From Pyrinomonadaceae bacterium (GTDB lineage: Bacteria; Acidobacteriota; Blastocatellia; Pyrinomonadales; Pyrinomonadaceae), in the NCBI GenBank assembly GCA_017983495.1, contig JAGOBH010000005.1:62001-126000 (forward strand): a stretch of DNA of 64,000 nucleotides. Reading direction: 5' to 3'. Shown in pieces: positions 26,402 through 35,446 of the stretch (the stretch's first letter is position 1; every line of letters starts with the position of its first letter). The notes below the pieces were generated by a model. That model made no database searches. It saw only the letters and a list, made by a program, of their open reading frames with translations, and was not told the origin of the DNA. A program made the translations under genes and the position numbers.

Positions 26402-28954
26402 ATGAGATCAAAAGGCATTAGATATCTCGGCGGTAACGCTCAGGTTTGGTTGCTCTTCACAGTACTGACGCTACTTGTCGTTGCTAATCTCCACCTGATC
26501 ACCCCGGCCCAGACCCGGACGCCGGACAACGCAAATTCGGCGGCGCAATCACCGACGCCGACGCCGAGTCCGTCGCCGACGCCAATACCGCTGTCTGCGA
26601 TCATTGAGCAGTCGGACGCGGCGGCGTCGGAGCTCCAGCAGATAAAGGTATTTCTCAATAACAGCCCTCGAAACGAGACGCTTGAGAATGACATTTCAGC
26701 ATTGGCAGGCAAGGTCGATCTGCGATCGCCTGAAACCAAGGAGCTTATTGAGGGCGGCGTATCACTAGATGAGCTCAATTCGGTGCAGTTGGAATGGGAC
26801 GGAATGACAAAGTCGATTTCGGTTTGGAAGGCGGATCTCCTGTCACAGACCGCAGAACTCGACAAACGAATTGCCGATCTCAGGGCCTTACGAGACGTTT
26901 GGCAGCAAACTTACAATGCGGTTACCGCTTCGCCCACAACTGAAGGCATTGTGGGGACCCGGCCAGGCGAAGTCGTCCCGGAACAGCTAATTCAACGCAT
27001 AAACGAAACGATCGCATCGATCGACGAAACGCAGAAGCTTGTCGAGAGCCGACGGTCGGATCTTCTAACGTTTCAGACGCGTGTCAGCAATATCGAATCT
27101 AATGTCAGTTCTGTAACGACCGACATCAAAGCGAGCCGGTCAGCCGCATTGTCAAGACTATTCGTCCGTGACCACCCTGCGCTCTGGAAGATCGACTGGT
27201 CTGTTCTGAGCCTCTCGCGGGTCAGCACGGAGATCAGTGTGTCGGTTTCCTCGCGGATCCGAGACCTTCGAGATTACGCAGGCTCACAGAGCGAAAGATT
27301 TCTTCTACACGGAGTGATCGTCCTATTGCTGTCCGCCGCGCTTTTTTGGGCACGCCAAAGAGCCGAGCAGTTGGCGAAAAAGAACCCCGAAGTGGAGCGT
27401 TCGGCCGGTATTTTTAAGCACCCCTTCGCCACCGCCCTTCTGCTATCGATCTTCCTGACAGGCGCTTTGTACCCACAGGCTCCAAAGCTTCTTTCCACAT
27501 TGCTCGGAGCGGCGGCTCTCGTGCCGGCCGTGATACTGCTTCGCCGGCTCGTTGACCGATCGCTTTTCCCGATAATCGACATTCTTGTCGGCTTCTATTT
27601 CTTCGATCGCGTGAGGGATCTTGTTTCGGCTCTTCCGAATGTCTCGCGGCTTGTCTTTGTCTTGCAAATGCTGGTCGCGGTCGGTCTTCTTTTATGGTTG
27701 CTTAGATCGAAGAGACTCGCATCAAGAGTCGAGGCCGGAAACTACAATACGTTTCTGGCTATTCGCCGCATCTTGCCGTTCGCAATCGCGATCTATACGC
27801 TGGCCCTGATCGCGAATCTCCTCGGATACGTAAGTCTCGCTTATATAGTCGGGAACGGCGTACTTCGAAGTTCATACGCGGCCTTGATCTTGTACACGGC
27901 TGCCGAGGTCCTGGGCAGTTTGTTCAATTTTGCAGTCCGGGTCCGCCCGTTATCTGATCTTCGGATGATGAACGACCACCGAACGCTCATCCACGCGCGG
28001 CTGGTAACTATGGTCCGTTGGATCGCCTTTCTCGCGTGGCTGTATCTCGCTCTCCTCTTGTTTTCGATCAAGGATATCGTTATCGGTTGGGTTACGGGCA
28101 TTTTAACGTTCCAGATCGAGATCGGAGCTCTTTCGCTTTCGCTCAGCCACGTAGTAGTCTTCGTCATCGCGGTATGGCTTGCATTTGTCCTGTCGCGGTT
28201 CATTAGGTTTGTTCTCGACGAAGACGTATATCCGAGGATGGATCTGGGCGGGGGCCTTTCGTACGCGGTGTCTACGATGGTCCATTACGTGGTGCTCATC
28301 GTCGGATTTATGATCGCGATTGCCGCCTTGGGAATTGAGCTTTCGAAATTCACGATACTCGCGGGAGCCTTCGGGGTCGGAATGGGTTTCGGCCTTCAAA
28401 CGATCATCAATAACTTTGTCTCCGGGTTGATATTGCTCTTCGAACGGCCCGTCAAGGTCGGTGACTCTGTACAGATCGGTGAGCACCAGGGCGAACTTCG
28501 ACAGATCGGTCTGCGGGCCAGCGTCCTGCGAAAAGCCGATGGGTCGGACGTCATCCTGCCTAACAGCATGCTTATCTCTGAGGATGTCATAAACTGGACA
28601 ATGGCGGACAAAATCCGCCGAATCGATATTCCCGTAGGCATCGCATACGGCTCGGATGCAAAATTGGTGATCGACCTGCTCACAGGAGTTGTCGCGAACG
28701 AACGAACTCTCGTCGACGACCCGGCACCGGTTACCTTGTTCAAGGGATTTGGCGAAAACTCGATTGATTTCGAACTGCGGGCATGGACTGAGGATACTGA
28801 GAATTGGGTCCAGCTTCGCAGCAAACTCGTCACGGCCATTTATGAGGCACTGAACAAGGCAAATATCGAGATCCCGGTCCCGCAGCGAGACTTGCACGTT
28901 CGTTCGGTCGAAGGCGATGCGGATATTCGCCTAAAGGGCGGAAATGCAGGTTAG
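26402..28954 (+). CDS. MscS-family mechanosensitive channel with long periplasmic coiled-coil domain
   Basis: An 850-residue inner-membrane protein. A signal-like helix (about 14-32) is followed by a Pro/Thr/Ser-rich linker and a coiled-coil region (about 60-240). Around ten transmembrane helices come next (about 295-660). The conserved MscS pore and beta-domain are present: AGAFGVGMGFGLQTIINNFVSGLIL (about 652-676, split here only by position), then FERPVKVGDSVQIG and the LPNSMLISEDVINW stretch. The large size matches MscK/MscM-like channels that vent solutes on hypo-osmotic shock. TATAAT at 26385-26390 lies only 11 bases before the ATG, so the mRNA may have almost no leader. Confidence 0.88.
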   Translation: MRSKGIRYLGGNAQVWLLFTVLTLLVVANLHLITPAQTRTPDNANSAAQSPTPTPSPSPTPIPLSAIIEQSDAAASELQQIKVFLNNSPRNETLENDISALAGKVDLRSPETKELIEGGVSLDELNSVQLEWDGMTKSISVWKADLLSQTAELDKRIADLRALRDVWQQTYNAVTASPTTEGIVGTRPGEVVPEQLIQRINETIASIDETQKLVESRRSDLLTFQTRVSNIESNVSSVTTDIKASRSAALSRLFVRDHPALWKIDWSVLSLSRVSTEISVSVSSRIRDLRDYAGSQSERFLLHGVIVLLLSAALFWARQRAEQLAKKNPEVERSAGIFKHPFATALLLSIFLTGALYPQAPKLLSTLLGAAALVPAVILLRRLVDRSLFPIIDILVGFYFFDRVRDLVSALPNVSRLVFVLQMLVAVGLLLWLLRSKRLASRVEAGNYNTFLAIRRILPFAIAIYTLALIANLLGYVSLAYIVGNGVLRSSYAALILYTAAEVLGSLFNFAVRVRPLSDLRMMNDHRTLIHARLVTMVRWIAFLAWLYLALLLFSIKDIVIGWVTGILTFQIEIGALSLSLSHVVVFVIAVWLAFVLSRFIRFVLDEDVYPRMDLGGGLSYAVSTMVHYVVLIVGFMIAIAALGIELSKFTILAGAFGVGMGFGLQTIINNFVSGLILLFERPVKVGDSVQIGEHQGELRQIGLRASVLRKADGSDVILPNSMLISEDVINWTMADKIRRIDIPVGIAYGSDAKLVIDLLTGVVANERTLVDDPAPVTLFKGFGENSIDFELRAWTEDTENWVQLRSKLVTAIYEALNKANIEIPVPQRDLHVRSVEGDADIRLKGGNAG

Positions 28955-28992
28955 CGACCATCGATTGCCGTGGTATATTCATCTTTACGTTT

Positions 28993-29379
28993 ATGGCATC
29001 ATTTTTTGAAGTAATGATTGAACGCAATTTCTCGTCCGCTCATCAATTGCGCGGGTACAAGGGGAAGTGCGAGAACCTGCACGGGCACAATTATAAGATC
29101 GAGATCTTTGCGAAGGGCGAGGAACTGAATAACATCGGGCTGCTGATCGATTTTGGCGACCTGAAAACGGCCGCGGACGAGATCGTGAAATATCTCGATC
29201 ATCGCAATCTGAACGAATTGCCGCCGTTTGATGAAGAGCTGAATCCTTCGGCGGAGAACCTTGCTCGTTACTTTCTAGAGTATCTCAATGGACGTGTCGG
29301 TGACGACCGCGTACAGGTTTACAAGGTGCGGTGTTACGAAACCCCGACCAGCGTCGCGACGTACCAGGTCGATAATTGA
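28993..29379 (+). CDS. queD: 6-carboxytetrahydropterin synthase QueD
   Basis: A 128-residue member of the PTPS/QueD family, which converts dihydroneopterin triphosphate to 6-carboxytetrahydropterin for queuosine (preQ0) synthesis. Zinc ligands His17 (SSAHQL) and His30 and His32 (HGH) are present, as is the catalytic Cys26 in CENLHGHNY. The C-terminal YETPTSVATY is typical. No other queuosine gene is visible here. The next gene, a TonB receptor, starts 4 bp after the stop. Confidence 0.92.
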   Translation: MASFFEVMIERNFSSAHQLRGYKGKCENLHGHNYKIEIFAKGEELNNIGLLIDFGDLKTAADEIVKYLDHRNLNELPPFDEELNPSAENLARYFLEYLNGRVGDDRVQVYKVRCYETPTSVATYQVDN

Positions 29380-29383
29380 TCAA

Positions 29384-32092
29384 ATGAAGAACAAAGTATT
29401 ACTTGCATTTGCGATCATTGGCTTGGCGTATTCGGTGTTTAGCCAAACGCCGGGCACCGAATCGGTTCGCGGTGTCGTCCGCGATCAAAACAATGCCGTT
29501 GTGTCCGGGGCAAAGGTCGAACTGCGTCGCGTTGGTTCGTCGTCGGGGTTAGTGACCACGACCGATGCGGCGGGCAATTTTGTTTTCGACGCGGTCTCAA
29601 CCGGCGAGTTTCGCATTGAGGTCAAATCGCCCGGGTTTGCCGATCAGAGACGGTCGGTCACTGTGCCGTCGCGCGAATCGGGCGACGTTCAGTTCACCTT
29701 GTCGATCAGCGATCTTAACGTAATGGTCAGCGCCGAGGTCGGCAGCAGGCAGGAGCGTCAGAACATCCCTCAGGCGACGAACATCATTTCCGCAACAAGG
29801 CTTCTCGAGCGTTCGACTTCGGTGCTTGCACAGGCGGGTGAAGAGGAGGCCGGACTGAATGTTCAAAAGACGAGCCCGACAATCGGGGCGATCGTCGTGC
29901 GCGGTCTGACAGGCAAAAATGTTGTCAATTACGTCGACGGCGTCCGTTATACCAACGGAGCTCAACGCGGCGGCATCAACACGTTCTTTAATCTCAATGA
30001 CGCGTCCAATCTGCAATCGATCGAGGTCTTGCGTGGGCCGAACGGGGCGCAATACGGATCGGATTCGCTAGGCGGCACGGTCAACTTGCTGACGCGTGCA
30101 CCGCGATTTGGTTCGGACAAGCCCGAACTCCACGGCGAATTTACTCCGAGTTTCAGCTCGTCGAGCCGCAGCTACGGGAGTTCAGCTTATCTTAGCTACG
30201 GCACCGACAAACTTGGCGGATATGTCAGCCTTGCCGGCCGCCAGATCGGCGATCTGCGAACGGCCGGCGGCATCGACACTCACTCGGCGGTAACCAGATT
30301 TCTCGGTCTGCCGTCCACAGTTTTGTACGACCGCAATCCTGAGACGGGATTCACACAATATGGCGGAGCCGGCAGGTTGAATTATGCTCCACGAACGGAC
30401 ACCCAGATCAGCATTTATTATCAGCGTGGACAACAGGACGGCGGAAAGCGGTTTGACCAGATGCTCGGCGGTGACGGCAACCTGATCGCGGATCTCAAAA
30501 ATCTGATGGTCGATTTCGGCTATCTGCGGGCGGTCAAACAGAATTTAGGGTGGTTTGACAGCGGCTCTTTCACTGTGTCATATAACAGCCAACGCGAAGA
30601 GCGCGTCAATCAGGGCGGACAGGGAAATCCGTTTGGGGACATTACACATCAGTACGAAAGGACAACCACACGCGGGTTCAGCTTCTTTCTGGACAAACAG
30701 CTGCCCGGCCGAAACACATTTCTCGTCGGCGGCGATTTTTATGCCGAGCAGATCAATTCACCCGCCTTTACGGTCAATCCGGTGACCAGCGTGACGACGA
30801 TCTCGCGGCCGCGTGTGCCGGACGAAGCGATCTTTAATTCTGCAGGCCTATTCATTCAGGATGCGTGGCAGGCGATACCGGATCGTTTGCGAATAACGGG
30901 AGCTTTGCGGTACAGCGGCGTCAAATATCGCTCTAAGGCGGCTGATTCGCCGCTTGTTAATGATCGCCGGCTCTGGAATGACGATGATCTCCGCGACACC
31001 GATATCTCGGGCCGTATCGGCCTAGTCGCGCGTCTGACCAAAGGCTTTCGCGTCGCGTTCAACTACGGCCGCGGATTTCGTTACCCCAGCATGACCGATC
31101 TCGGTACGCTCGGCCTGACTGGCGACGGCTACGAGGTCGATCACATTTCGTCGTCGCTGCTTGGCGGACAGATCGGCACGACCGCCGGATCGGACGCAGT
31201 TTCGACCGGATTGCCGGTCGAAAAGCAGCGTTCCGAGGTCAGCGATAATCTCGATTTTTCTCTGCGATATGAAAATCGCCGGTTCGATACCGAATTTACG
31301 GTATTTCGGCTCGATATCTCCGATGCGATAACCAAGCAAGCGTTGATATTGCCGCAGGGTGCGGTCGGACAATATTTGGGCGATCAGCAGATCGTCAGCC
31401 AGTTGCCGAGCGGCGTTGTATTCGTTGCGGCGTCGACCTCGCCGGTGCTTGTCAGGGCGAATTTCACTGCCGCCAAATTGTACGGATTTGAGTACGAAGT
31501 TGAAGGCCGAATAACGGATGAATGGGTCGCCCGCGGCAATTTCACCTACGTGCATTCTGCGGACAAAGCCACCGGACTACCGCCAAATATCGAAGGCGGA
31601 ACTCCACCGCCGACGGGATTTGTCAGCCTGAAATACAGCAAGCCGCGGTACTGGGTCGAATTATATTCGACTTTCGCCGCCAAACAGGACCGGCTCTCGA
31701 GCCTCGACCTATCGGATCGTCGAACCGGGGCCGCCCGCTCTCGAGCACAGATCGAGAACTATTTCCGCCGAGGAGCCTGTGTCAGCGGCCTGACATTCAA
31801 CCCGGCCGGGACATGCAATGCAAATGTAAATACATACACGCTTCGCTCCACCGGTGAAAACATCACTCAGGTCCTGACGCGTGTGCTCGGTGCCGGTTTT
31901 CCGACCACGCCGATGTTCACGTCGCTACCGGCATATGGGCTGGCGAACCTTCGCGGCGGGATAAATTTTAGTGAAAAGGCGACGATCTTTGTGGCGTTCG
32001 AGAATATTTTTGACCAACAACACCGAAACCCAAGTTGGGGAATTGACGGCGCCGGCCGCAGCGTTACGGCTCAATTTAGATACCGATTTTAA
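29384..32092 (+). CDS. TonB-dependent outer-membrane receptor with CarboxypepD_reg-like domain
   Basis: A 902-residue protein. I place the start at 29384 (MKNKVLLAFAIIG), which begins a signal peptide ending FSQ; a longer frame runs back into queD. Residues about 25-110 form a carboxypeptidase regulatory-like beta-sandwich (VRGVVRDQNNAVVSGAKVEL). The plug is at about 120-235 (IVVRGLTGKNVVNYVDGVRY, SIEVLRGPNGAQYGSDSLGG). The 22-strand barrel fills the rest and ends in the aromatic RYRF, the usual barrel-assembly signal. It imports a siderophore, cobalamin, oligosaccharide or similar ligand. Coupling to queD suggests a shared substrate or regulation, which is unproven. Confidence 0.92.
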   Translation: MKNKVLLAFAIIGLAYSVFSQTPGTESVRGVVRDQNNAVVSGAKVELRRVGSSSGLVTTTDAAGNFVFDAVSTGEFRIEVKSPGFADQRRSVTVPSRESGDVQFTLSISDLNVMVSAEVGSRQERQNIPQATNIISATRLLERSTSVLAQAGEEEAGLNVQKTSPTIGAIVVRGLTGKNVVNYVDGVRYTNGAQRGGINTFFNLNDASNLQSIEVLRGPNGAQYGSDSLGGTVNLLTRAPRFGSDKPELHGEFTPSFSSSSRSYGSSAYLSYGTDKLGGYVSLAGRQIGDLRTAGGIDTHSAVTRFLGLPSTVLYDRNPETGFTQYGGAGRLNYAPRTDTQISIYYQRGQQDGGKRFDQMLGGDGNLIADLKNLMVDFGYLRAVKQNLGWFDSGSFTVSYNSQREERVNQGGQGNPFGDITHQYERTTTRGFSFFLDKQLPGRNTFLVGGDFYAEQINSPAFTVNPVTSVTTISRPRVPDEAIFNSAGLFIQDAWQAIPDRLRITGALRYSGVKYRSKAADSPLVNDRRLWNDDDLRDTDISGRIGLVARLTKGFRVAFNYGRGFRYPSMTDLGTLGLTGDGYEVDHISSSLLGGQIGTTAGSDAVSTGLPVEKQRSEVSDNLDFSLRYENRRFDTEFTVFRLDISDAITKQALILPQGAVGQYLGDQQIVSQLPSGVVFVAASTSPVLVRANFTAAKLYGFEYEVEGRITDEWVARGNFTYVHSADKATGLPPNIEGGTPPPTGFVSLKYSKPRYWVELYSTFAAKQDRLSSLDLSDRRTGAARSRAQIENYFRRGACVSGLTFNPAGTCNANVNTYTLRSTGENITQVLTRVLGAGFPTTPMFTSLPAYGLANLRGGINFSEKATIFVAFENIFDQQHRNPSWGIDGAGRSVTAQFRYRF

Positions 32093-32101
32093 TTTGTGGC
32101 G

Positions 32102-32635
32102 TTAGAGATCAGTCTGGAGTACAAGATTGGTGCCCTCGACATCGCCGTATGGAAAGAGAAGCGTGCCGACCTGGCGAAAGCCGAATTTCGAATAGAATCG
32201 CTGTGCCCGGATATTTTCTTCCCACACACCGAGCCACAGCGTGTCAAAGCCATTTTGCCGCGAATATCTTAGGCAATGTTCGAGCAGTTGCCGCCCAACG
32301 CCCGCTTTCCACAACCGTTCCAACACATAAAAGCGTTTGAGTTCGATTATCGCGTCGCCGGTAACGCTTTCGGCCGTCGATCCAGCAATTAGGCGAGCGT
32401 AACCGACAGCTCTACCGTTGACTTCGGCAATAAAGAACGTCGATGACGGGTCGTCGAACTCAGTGCGTAGATGTTCCGGTTCGAACGACCGGTAAATGTA
32501 AGCGGCGAGATTATGCGATTCGTCCTGCTCAAAATACGCCTCGTAAAACGTCGTCGAGGCAAGCACGGACAGCAGCACGACATCGCCCTCGTCCGCTTTT
32601 CGAATTGTGAGATCTGTCGGTTCGATAACTGTCAC
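32102..32635 (-). CDS. GNAT family N-acetyltransferase
   Basis: A 177-residue GNAT protein. The acetyl-CoA loop is at LWKAGVGRQLLEHCL (about 108-122), and the C-terminal NIRAQRFYSKFGFRQVG is typical of the family. It resembles the spermidine/RimI-like uncharacterised GNATs. The proposed start is a GTG with no clear Shine-Dalgarno, so the true start is uncertain. It converges on the TonB receptor gene with a 9-bp gap and lies downstream of tRNA-Pro, separated from it by a terminator. Substrate unknown. Confidence 0.8.
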   Translation of the reverse strand: MTVIEPTDLTIRKADEGDVVLLSVLASTTFYEAYFEQDESHNLAAYIYRSFEPEHLRTEFDDPSSTFFIAEVNGRAVGYARLIAGSTAESVTGDAIIELKRFYVLERLWKAGVGRQLLEHCLRYSRQNGFDTLWLGVWEENIRAQRFYSKFGFRQVGTLLFPYGDVEGTNLVLQTDL

Positions 32636-32648
32636 CTCAAAAACAGAA

Positions 32649-32678
32649 ATAGCAGCTAATCTCTCGATTTGCTGCTAT
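32649..32678 (-). terminator. Terminator downstream of tRNA-Pro
   Basis: ATAGCAGC (32649-32656) and GCTGCTAT (32671-32678) form an 8-bp stem with a 14-nt loop. On the minus strand it is followed by a T-rich run (TTCTGTTTTTG), 12 bases past the tRNA 3' end. Confidence 0.7.
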
Positions 32679-32689
32679 CGCTTTGGGAA

Positions 32690-32766
<77 letters not shown>

Positions 32767-32782
32767 TCAAACTAAATTACAG

Positions 32783-32811
32783 AGTCTAGTGTAGTGTGCC
32801 GGACAAGTCAA
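32783..32811 (-). promoter_or_regulatory. Promoter of tRNA-Pro
   Basis: On the minus strand TTGACT (32806-32811), a 17-bp spacer and TAGACT (32783-32788) lie about 17 bases before the tRNA 5' end. The -35 box overlaps the stop codon of the upstream dedA gene. Confidence 0.75.
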
Positions 32812-33512
32812 CCTTCATTCTCAGGTTGTTCAGTCTTGGGCTTTTTGCCGAACTTGTGTCTGATGACCTCGATCATCGGTGGCAGCAGCGACAAAAAGAC
32901 CACGAGGATCACGACCTTCTCGATGTGGTCCTGAAGTTTGATATCAAATGCACTTTCGATCACCGTCCCAAGGAAATATCCGGATAGCACCATGCTGAAT
33001 ATCCAAAGGAATCCGCCAAGCAAGCTGAACAAGACAAATCGGGGATACGGCATCCCTGCCGCCCCGACCACAAGTGGGGCAAACGTCCGGACGATCGGTA
33101 CAAATCTAGCGAGAATAACCGTTTTTACGCCGTACTTTTCAAAAAAATCGTGAGCCTTCTGCACACGGCTCGGCTTAAAGATAAGCGAAGATTCGCGGTT
33201 GAACAGCGTCTTGCCCATCCAACGGCCTGTCCAGTAACCCGTATTGTCGCCGATCACCGAACCGGCAAAGAACGCGATCAGCACGAGGTATACATTCAGC
33301 TTATCGGGCATTGTTCGGGCCATCAAACCCGTCACGACCAGCAGCGAATCACCCGGTAGAAAAAAGCCGACCGCCAAACCCGTTTCGGCAAAAACGATAA
33401 AGAATAAACCAAAATAGACGTACCCTCCGAGAAGGTTGAGCAGCCATTCGATAAGAAGTTTAGGATTAAGAAAGTCCTTTACCTGATAAAATAGTTCAGT
33501 CAATGAATCCAT
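32808..33512 (-). CDS. DedA family membrane protein
   Basis: A 234-residue integral membrane protein of the DedA/VTT (SNARE-associated) family, members of which flip undecaprenyl phosphate or other lipids and maintain envelope homeostasis. The diagnostic reentrant-loop motif AVGFFLPGDSLLVVTG (about 47-62) and the second loop ARFVPIVRTFAPLVVG (about 135-150) are present. There are about five hydrophobic segments. The cytoplasmic tail is Lys/Glu-rich (KFGKKPKTEQPENEG). It lies downstream of pcm with a 43-bp A/T-rich gap. Confidence 0.92.
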   Translation of the reverse strand: MDSLTELFYQVKDFLNPKLLIEWLLNLLGGYVYFGLFFIVFAETGLAVGFFLPGDSLLVVTGLMARTMPDKLNVYLVLIAFFAGSVIGDNTGYWTGRWMGKTLFNRESSLIFKPSRVQKAHDFFEKYGVKTVILARFVPIVRTFAPLVVGAAGMPYPRFVLFSLLGGFLWIFSMVLSGYFLGTVIESAFDIKLQDHIEKVVILVVFLSLLPPMIEVIRHKFGKKPKTEQPENEG

Positions 33513-33555
33513 AGGATTAAGTAAAAAATAAAAAGTTAAAGAAATTTCGTGCCGT

Positions 33556-34242
33556 TTACTTTTTGCTTTCGCTCCAGCCGTGCGAGCCGATCAGCGGCAC
33601 GAATGAAACCGGCCCGTGATCTTCGGCAGTGTAGCTTAGCGCAGTTTTTGTTACCAGCACGAGGCGTTGCGAACGCTCTTCGCTGCCGACCGGAATGACG
33701 AGTTTTCCGCCGGTCTTGAGTTGGGCAACGAGCGGTTCGGGTATCACCGGGCCGCCTGCGGCAACGAGAATAGCGTCAAACGGACGATAAGTGTCCCAAC
33801 CTTCGGTCCCGTCGGCGGTCTTTACGGTGATATTTCTCAGGCCCAAGGCTTTCAATCTTTGTTCGGCCTCAGCCGCGAGCTGCGGAAGCCGTTCGATCGC
33901 GAAAACCTTTCGGGCGAGTGATGCAAGGATCGCCGATTGGTAGCCGCTGCCCGCACCGATCTCGAGGACCTTTTCATCGCCCTTTAGAGCGAGCAGTTCC
34001 GTCATGCGAGCGACGATATATGGTTGCGAGATCGTCTGCCCGCCGCCGATTGGAACGGCATTGTCCTTGTACGCCTGTGCCGCGAGTGCCGCCGGCAAAA
34101 ATCGGTGACGCGGCAGCGTTTGCATTACGCTGAGAACGCGTTCGTCGGCGATGCGGTAATGTGTTCGGAGTCGCTCGACCATCGCCTCGCGGACCATCTC
34201 GAAACCATCAGCCATATTTGATGCACGCCCGCCAGTACTCAT
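33556..34242 (-). CDS. pcm: Protein-L-isoaspartate O-methyltransferase
   Basis: A 228-residue SAM-dependent methyltransferase that repairs isoaspartyl residues in aged proteins. PCMT signatures are clear: PRHRFLPAAL (about 50-59), IGGGQTISQPYIVARM (about 71-86) and the SAM-binding VLEIGAGSGYQSAIL (about 97-111). It starts 5 bp after surE ends, reproducing the widely conserved surE-pcm pair. The start at 34242 is the first ATG after surE; an internal ATG eight codons in is also possible. Confidence 0.95.
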   Translation of the reverse strand: MSTGGRASNMADGFEMVREAMVERLRTHYRIADERVLSVMQTLPRHRFLPAALAAQAYKDNAVPIGGGQTISQPYIVARMTELLALKGDEKVLEIGAGSGYQSAILASLARKVFAIERLPQLAAEAEQRLKALGLRNITVKTADGTEGWDTYRPFDAILVAAGGPVIPEPLVAQLKTGGKLVIPVGSEERSQRLVLVTKTALSYTAEDHGPVSFVPLIGSHGWSESKK

Positions 34243-34247
34243 ATCGA

Positions 34248-35000
34248 TCAGCTATTCCAGTCCTTCAGTCGTTCGACACCGCTGTGGCTGGTAAGGTCGC
34301 TTCGCATCGGCGTAATGGAAACATAGCCCTCGTCGATCGCCTCAAAATCTGTGCCGCCTTCTGCTCGAAATCCTTCGCGGACTTCGCCGATCCAGTAATA
34401 AAGTTTTCCGCGTGGATCGATATGCTCACTGATCACGGGCCGGGCGGTCTTAAAGCCTTGTTTCGTTATTCGCAAACCTGCCGGAATACCCCTAGGAATA
34501 TTGACGTTCAATAATGTCCAAACCGGCAGGCCCTCATTAAGAGCCTTTTGCGTGATCTCGGCCGCAACTTTGGCGGATTCCGAAAAATCGTAGTCGCGGT
34601 AAGAGACCAGGCTGAATGCGAGTCCGGGAACGCCTAAGATCGTCGATTCGAGTGCACCGGCGACCGTTCCGGAGTACGTAGCGTCGTCGCCGAGATTTGC
34701 TCCGTGATTGATGCCCGAGCAACAAATGTGCGGTCGTTCGAACTCCGGCAATATCTGATTCAGGGCCAAGGTGACGCAATCCGTCGGTGTGCCGTCAACC
34801 GTCCAGTGGCGTTCGCTTCGCTGCCTGATCCGCAAGGGCCGTGACAACGTCAGACTATGCGACGCACCGCTCATCTCTGCTTCGGGGGCAACGACGTATA
34901 CATCGCCAACCTTGCTTAGAGCTTCTTCGAGAGCGAGTATGCCGTCAGCGTGATAGCCGTCGTCGTTTGTTAATAGAATGCGTGGTCTTTCAGAACTCAT
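34248..35000 (-). CDS. surE: 5'/3'-nucleotidase SurE
   Basis: A 250-residue metal-dependent phosphatase acting on nucleoside monophosphates and polyphosphate. ILLTNDDGYHADGI (about 8-21) holds the DD metal ligands. SGASHSLTLSRPLRI, DGTPTDCV and SGINHGANLGDDATYSGTV complete the active site. The usual length is about 250. It is the first gene of the surE-pcm unit, which commonly acts in stationary-phase survival. Confidence 0.96.
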   Translation of the reverse strand: MSSERPRILLTNDDGYHADGILALEEALSKVGDVYVVAPEAEMSGASHSLTLSRPLRIRQRSERHWTVDGTPTDCVTLALNQILPEFERPHICCSGINHGANLGDDATYSGTVAGALESTILGVPGLAFSLVSYRDYDFSESAKVAAEITQKALNEGLPVWTLLNVNIPRGIPAGLRITKQGFKTARPVISEHIDPRGKLYYWIGEVREGFRAEGGTDFEAIDEGYVSITPMRSDLTSHSGVERLKDWNS

Positions 35001-35044
35001 TGGAAAAATGAAGACGTCTATAAATATAACTGTGAAAAAGTAAA

Positions 35045-35094
35045 AAAAGGTGAAAAGTGAAAGACTTGCTTTTCCACTTTTTCACCTTTTTCCT
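35045..35094 (-). terminator. A/T-rich hairpin after rpsU (terminator-like, repeat family)
   Basis: AAAAAGGTGAAAAGTG on the left pairs with CACTTTTTCACCTTTTT on the right, with one bulged base. It lies between rpsU and surE and can terminate the rpsU transcript. The same arm sequence recurs at 57340-57418. Confidence 0.6.
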
Positions 35095-35108
35095 TGAACA
35101 CTATAGTG

Positions 35109-35360
35109 TTATCGATTCTGCCCCATCGGCGGACGAGCGGGCCCGGTGCCTGTGCCACCGCCCATCGGACGCTGCTGGCGGAAACGACGACGGTTACGCT
35201 TACGTGCGTTTGCCGACTTAAGCTTTGCCTTTTGAGCAGGCGGGATGAAATGAGCGTGCTTTTTGAGATCCTTGATGATCTCTTCGCTGATCACTTTCCG
35301 CTTAAAGCGTCGAAGTGCAGATTCGATCGATTCGTTCGAATTTACTGTAATAAAAGCCAT
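35109..35360 (-). CDS. rpsU: 30S ribosomal protein S21
   Basis: An 83-residue protein. MAFITVNSNESIESALRRFKRKV is the start of bS21, followed by the basic KLKSANARKRNRRRFRQ stretch. The start at 35360 is set by GGGGGTGAG about 8 bases upstream and by family alignment; a start four codons earlier is less likely. The C-terminus carries an unusual tail rich in Gly, Pro and Arg (GGGTGTGPARPPMGQNR), longer than the 71 residues of E. coli S21. It helps start-site selection on the small subunit. Confidence 0.93.
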   Translation of the reverse strand: MAFITVNSNESIESALRRFKRKVISEEIIKDLKKHAHFIPPAQKAKLKSANARKRNRRRFRQQRPMGGGTGTGPARPPMGQNR

Positions 35361-35413
35361 TGTTTGTCTCACCCCCTTTTTGGCAAAAAATACGCTCCCA
35401 AGAGCAAACCAAT

Positions 35414-35442
35414 ATTAAACACCTTTTCGCGGGGAAACGCAA
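35414..35442 (-). promoter_or_regulatory. Candidate rpsU promoter
   Basis: On the minus strand TTGCGT (35437-35442), 17 bp and TTTAAT (35414-35419) lie about 50 bases before the rpsU start, in the gap after the large HEAT-like gene. Confidence 0.45.
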
Positions 35443-35446
35443 GGCA

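Noticed and set aside
29288..29383. A longer N-terminus for the TonB receptor overlapping queD
   Set aside because: The extra residues are antisense-like and charged; the start at 29384 opens a clean signal peptide.
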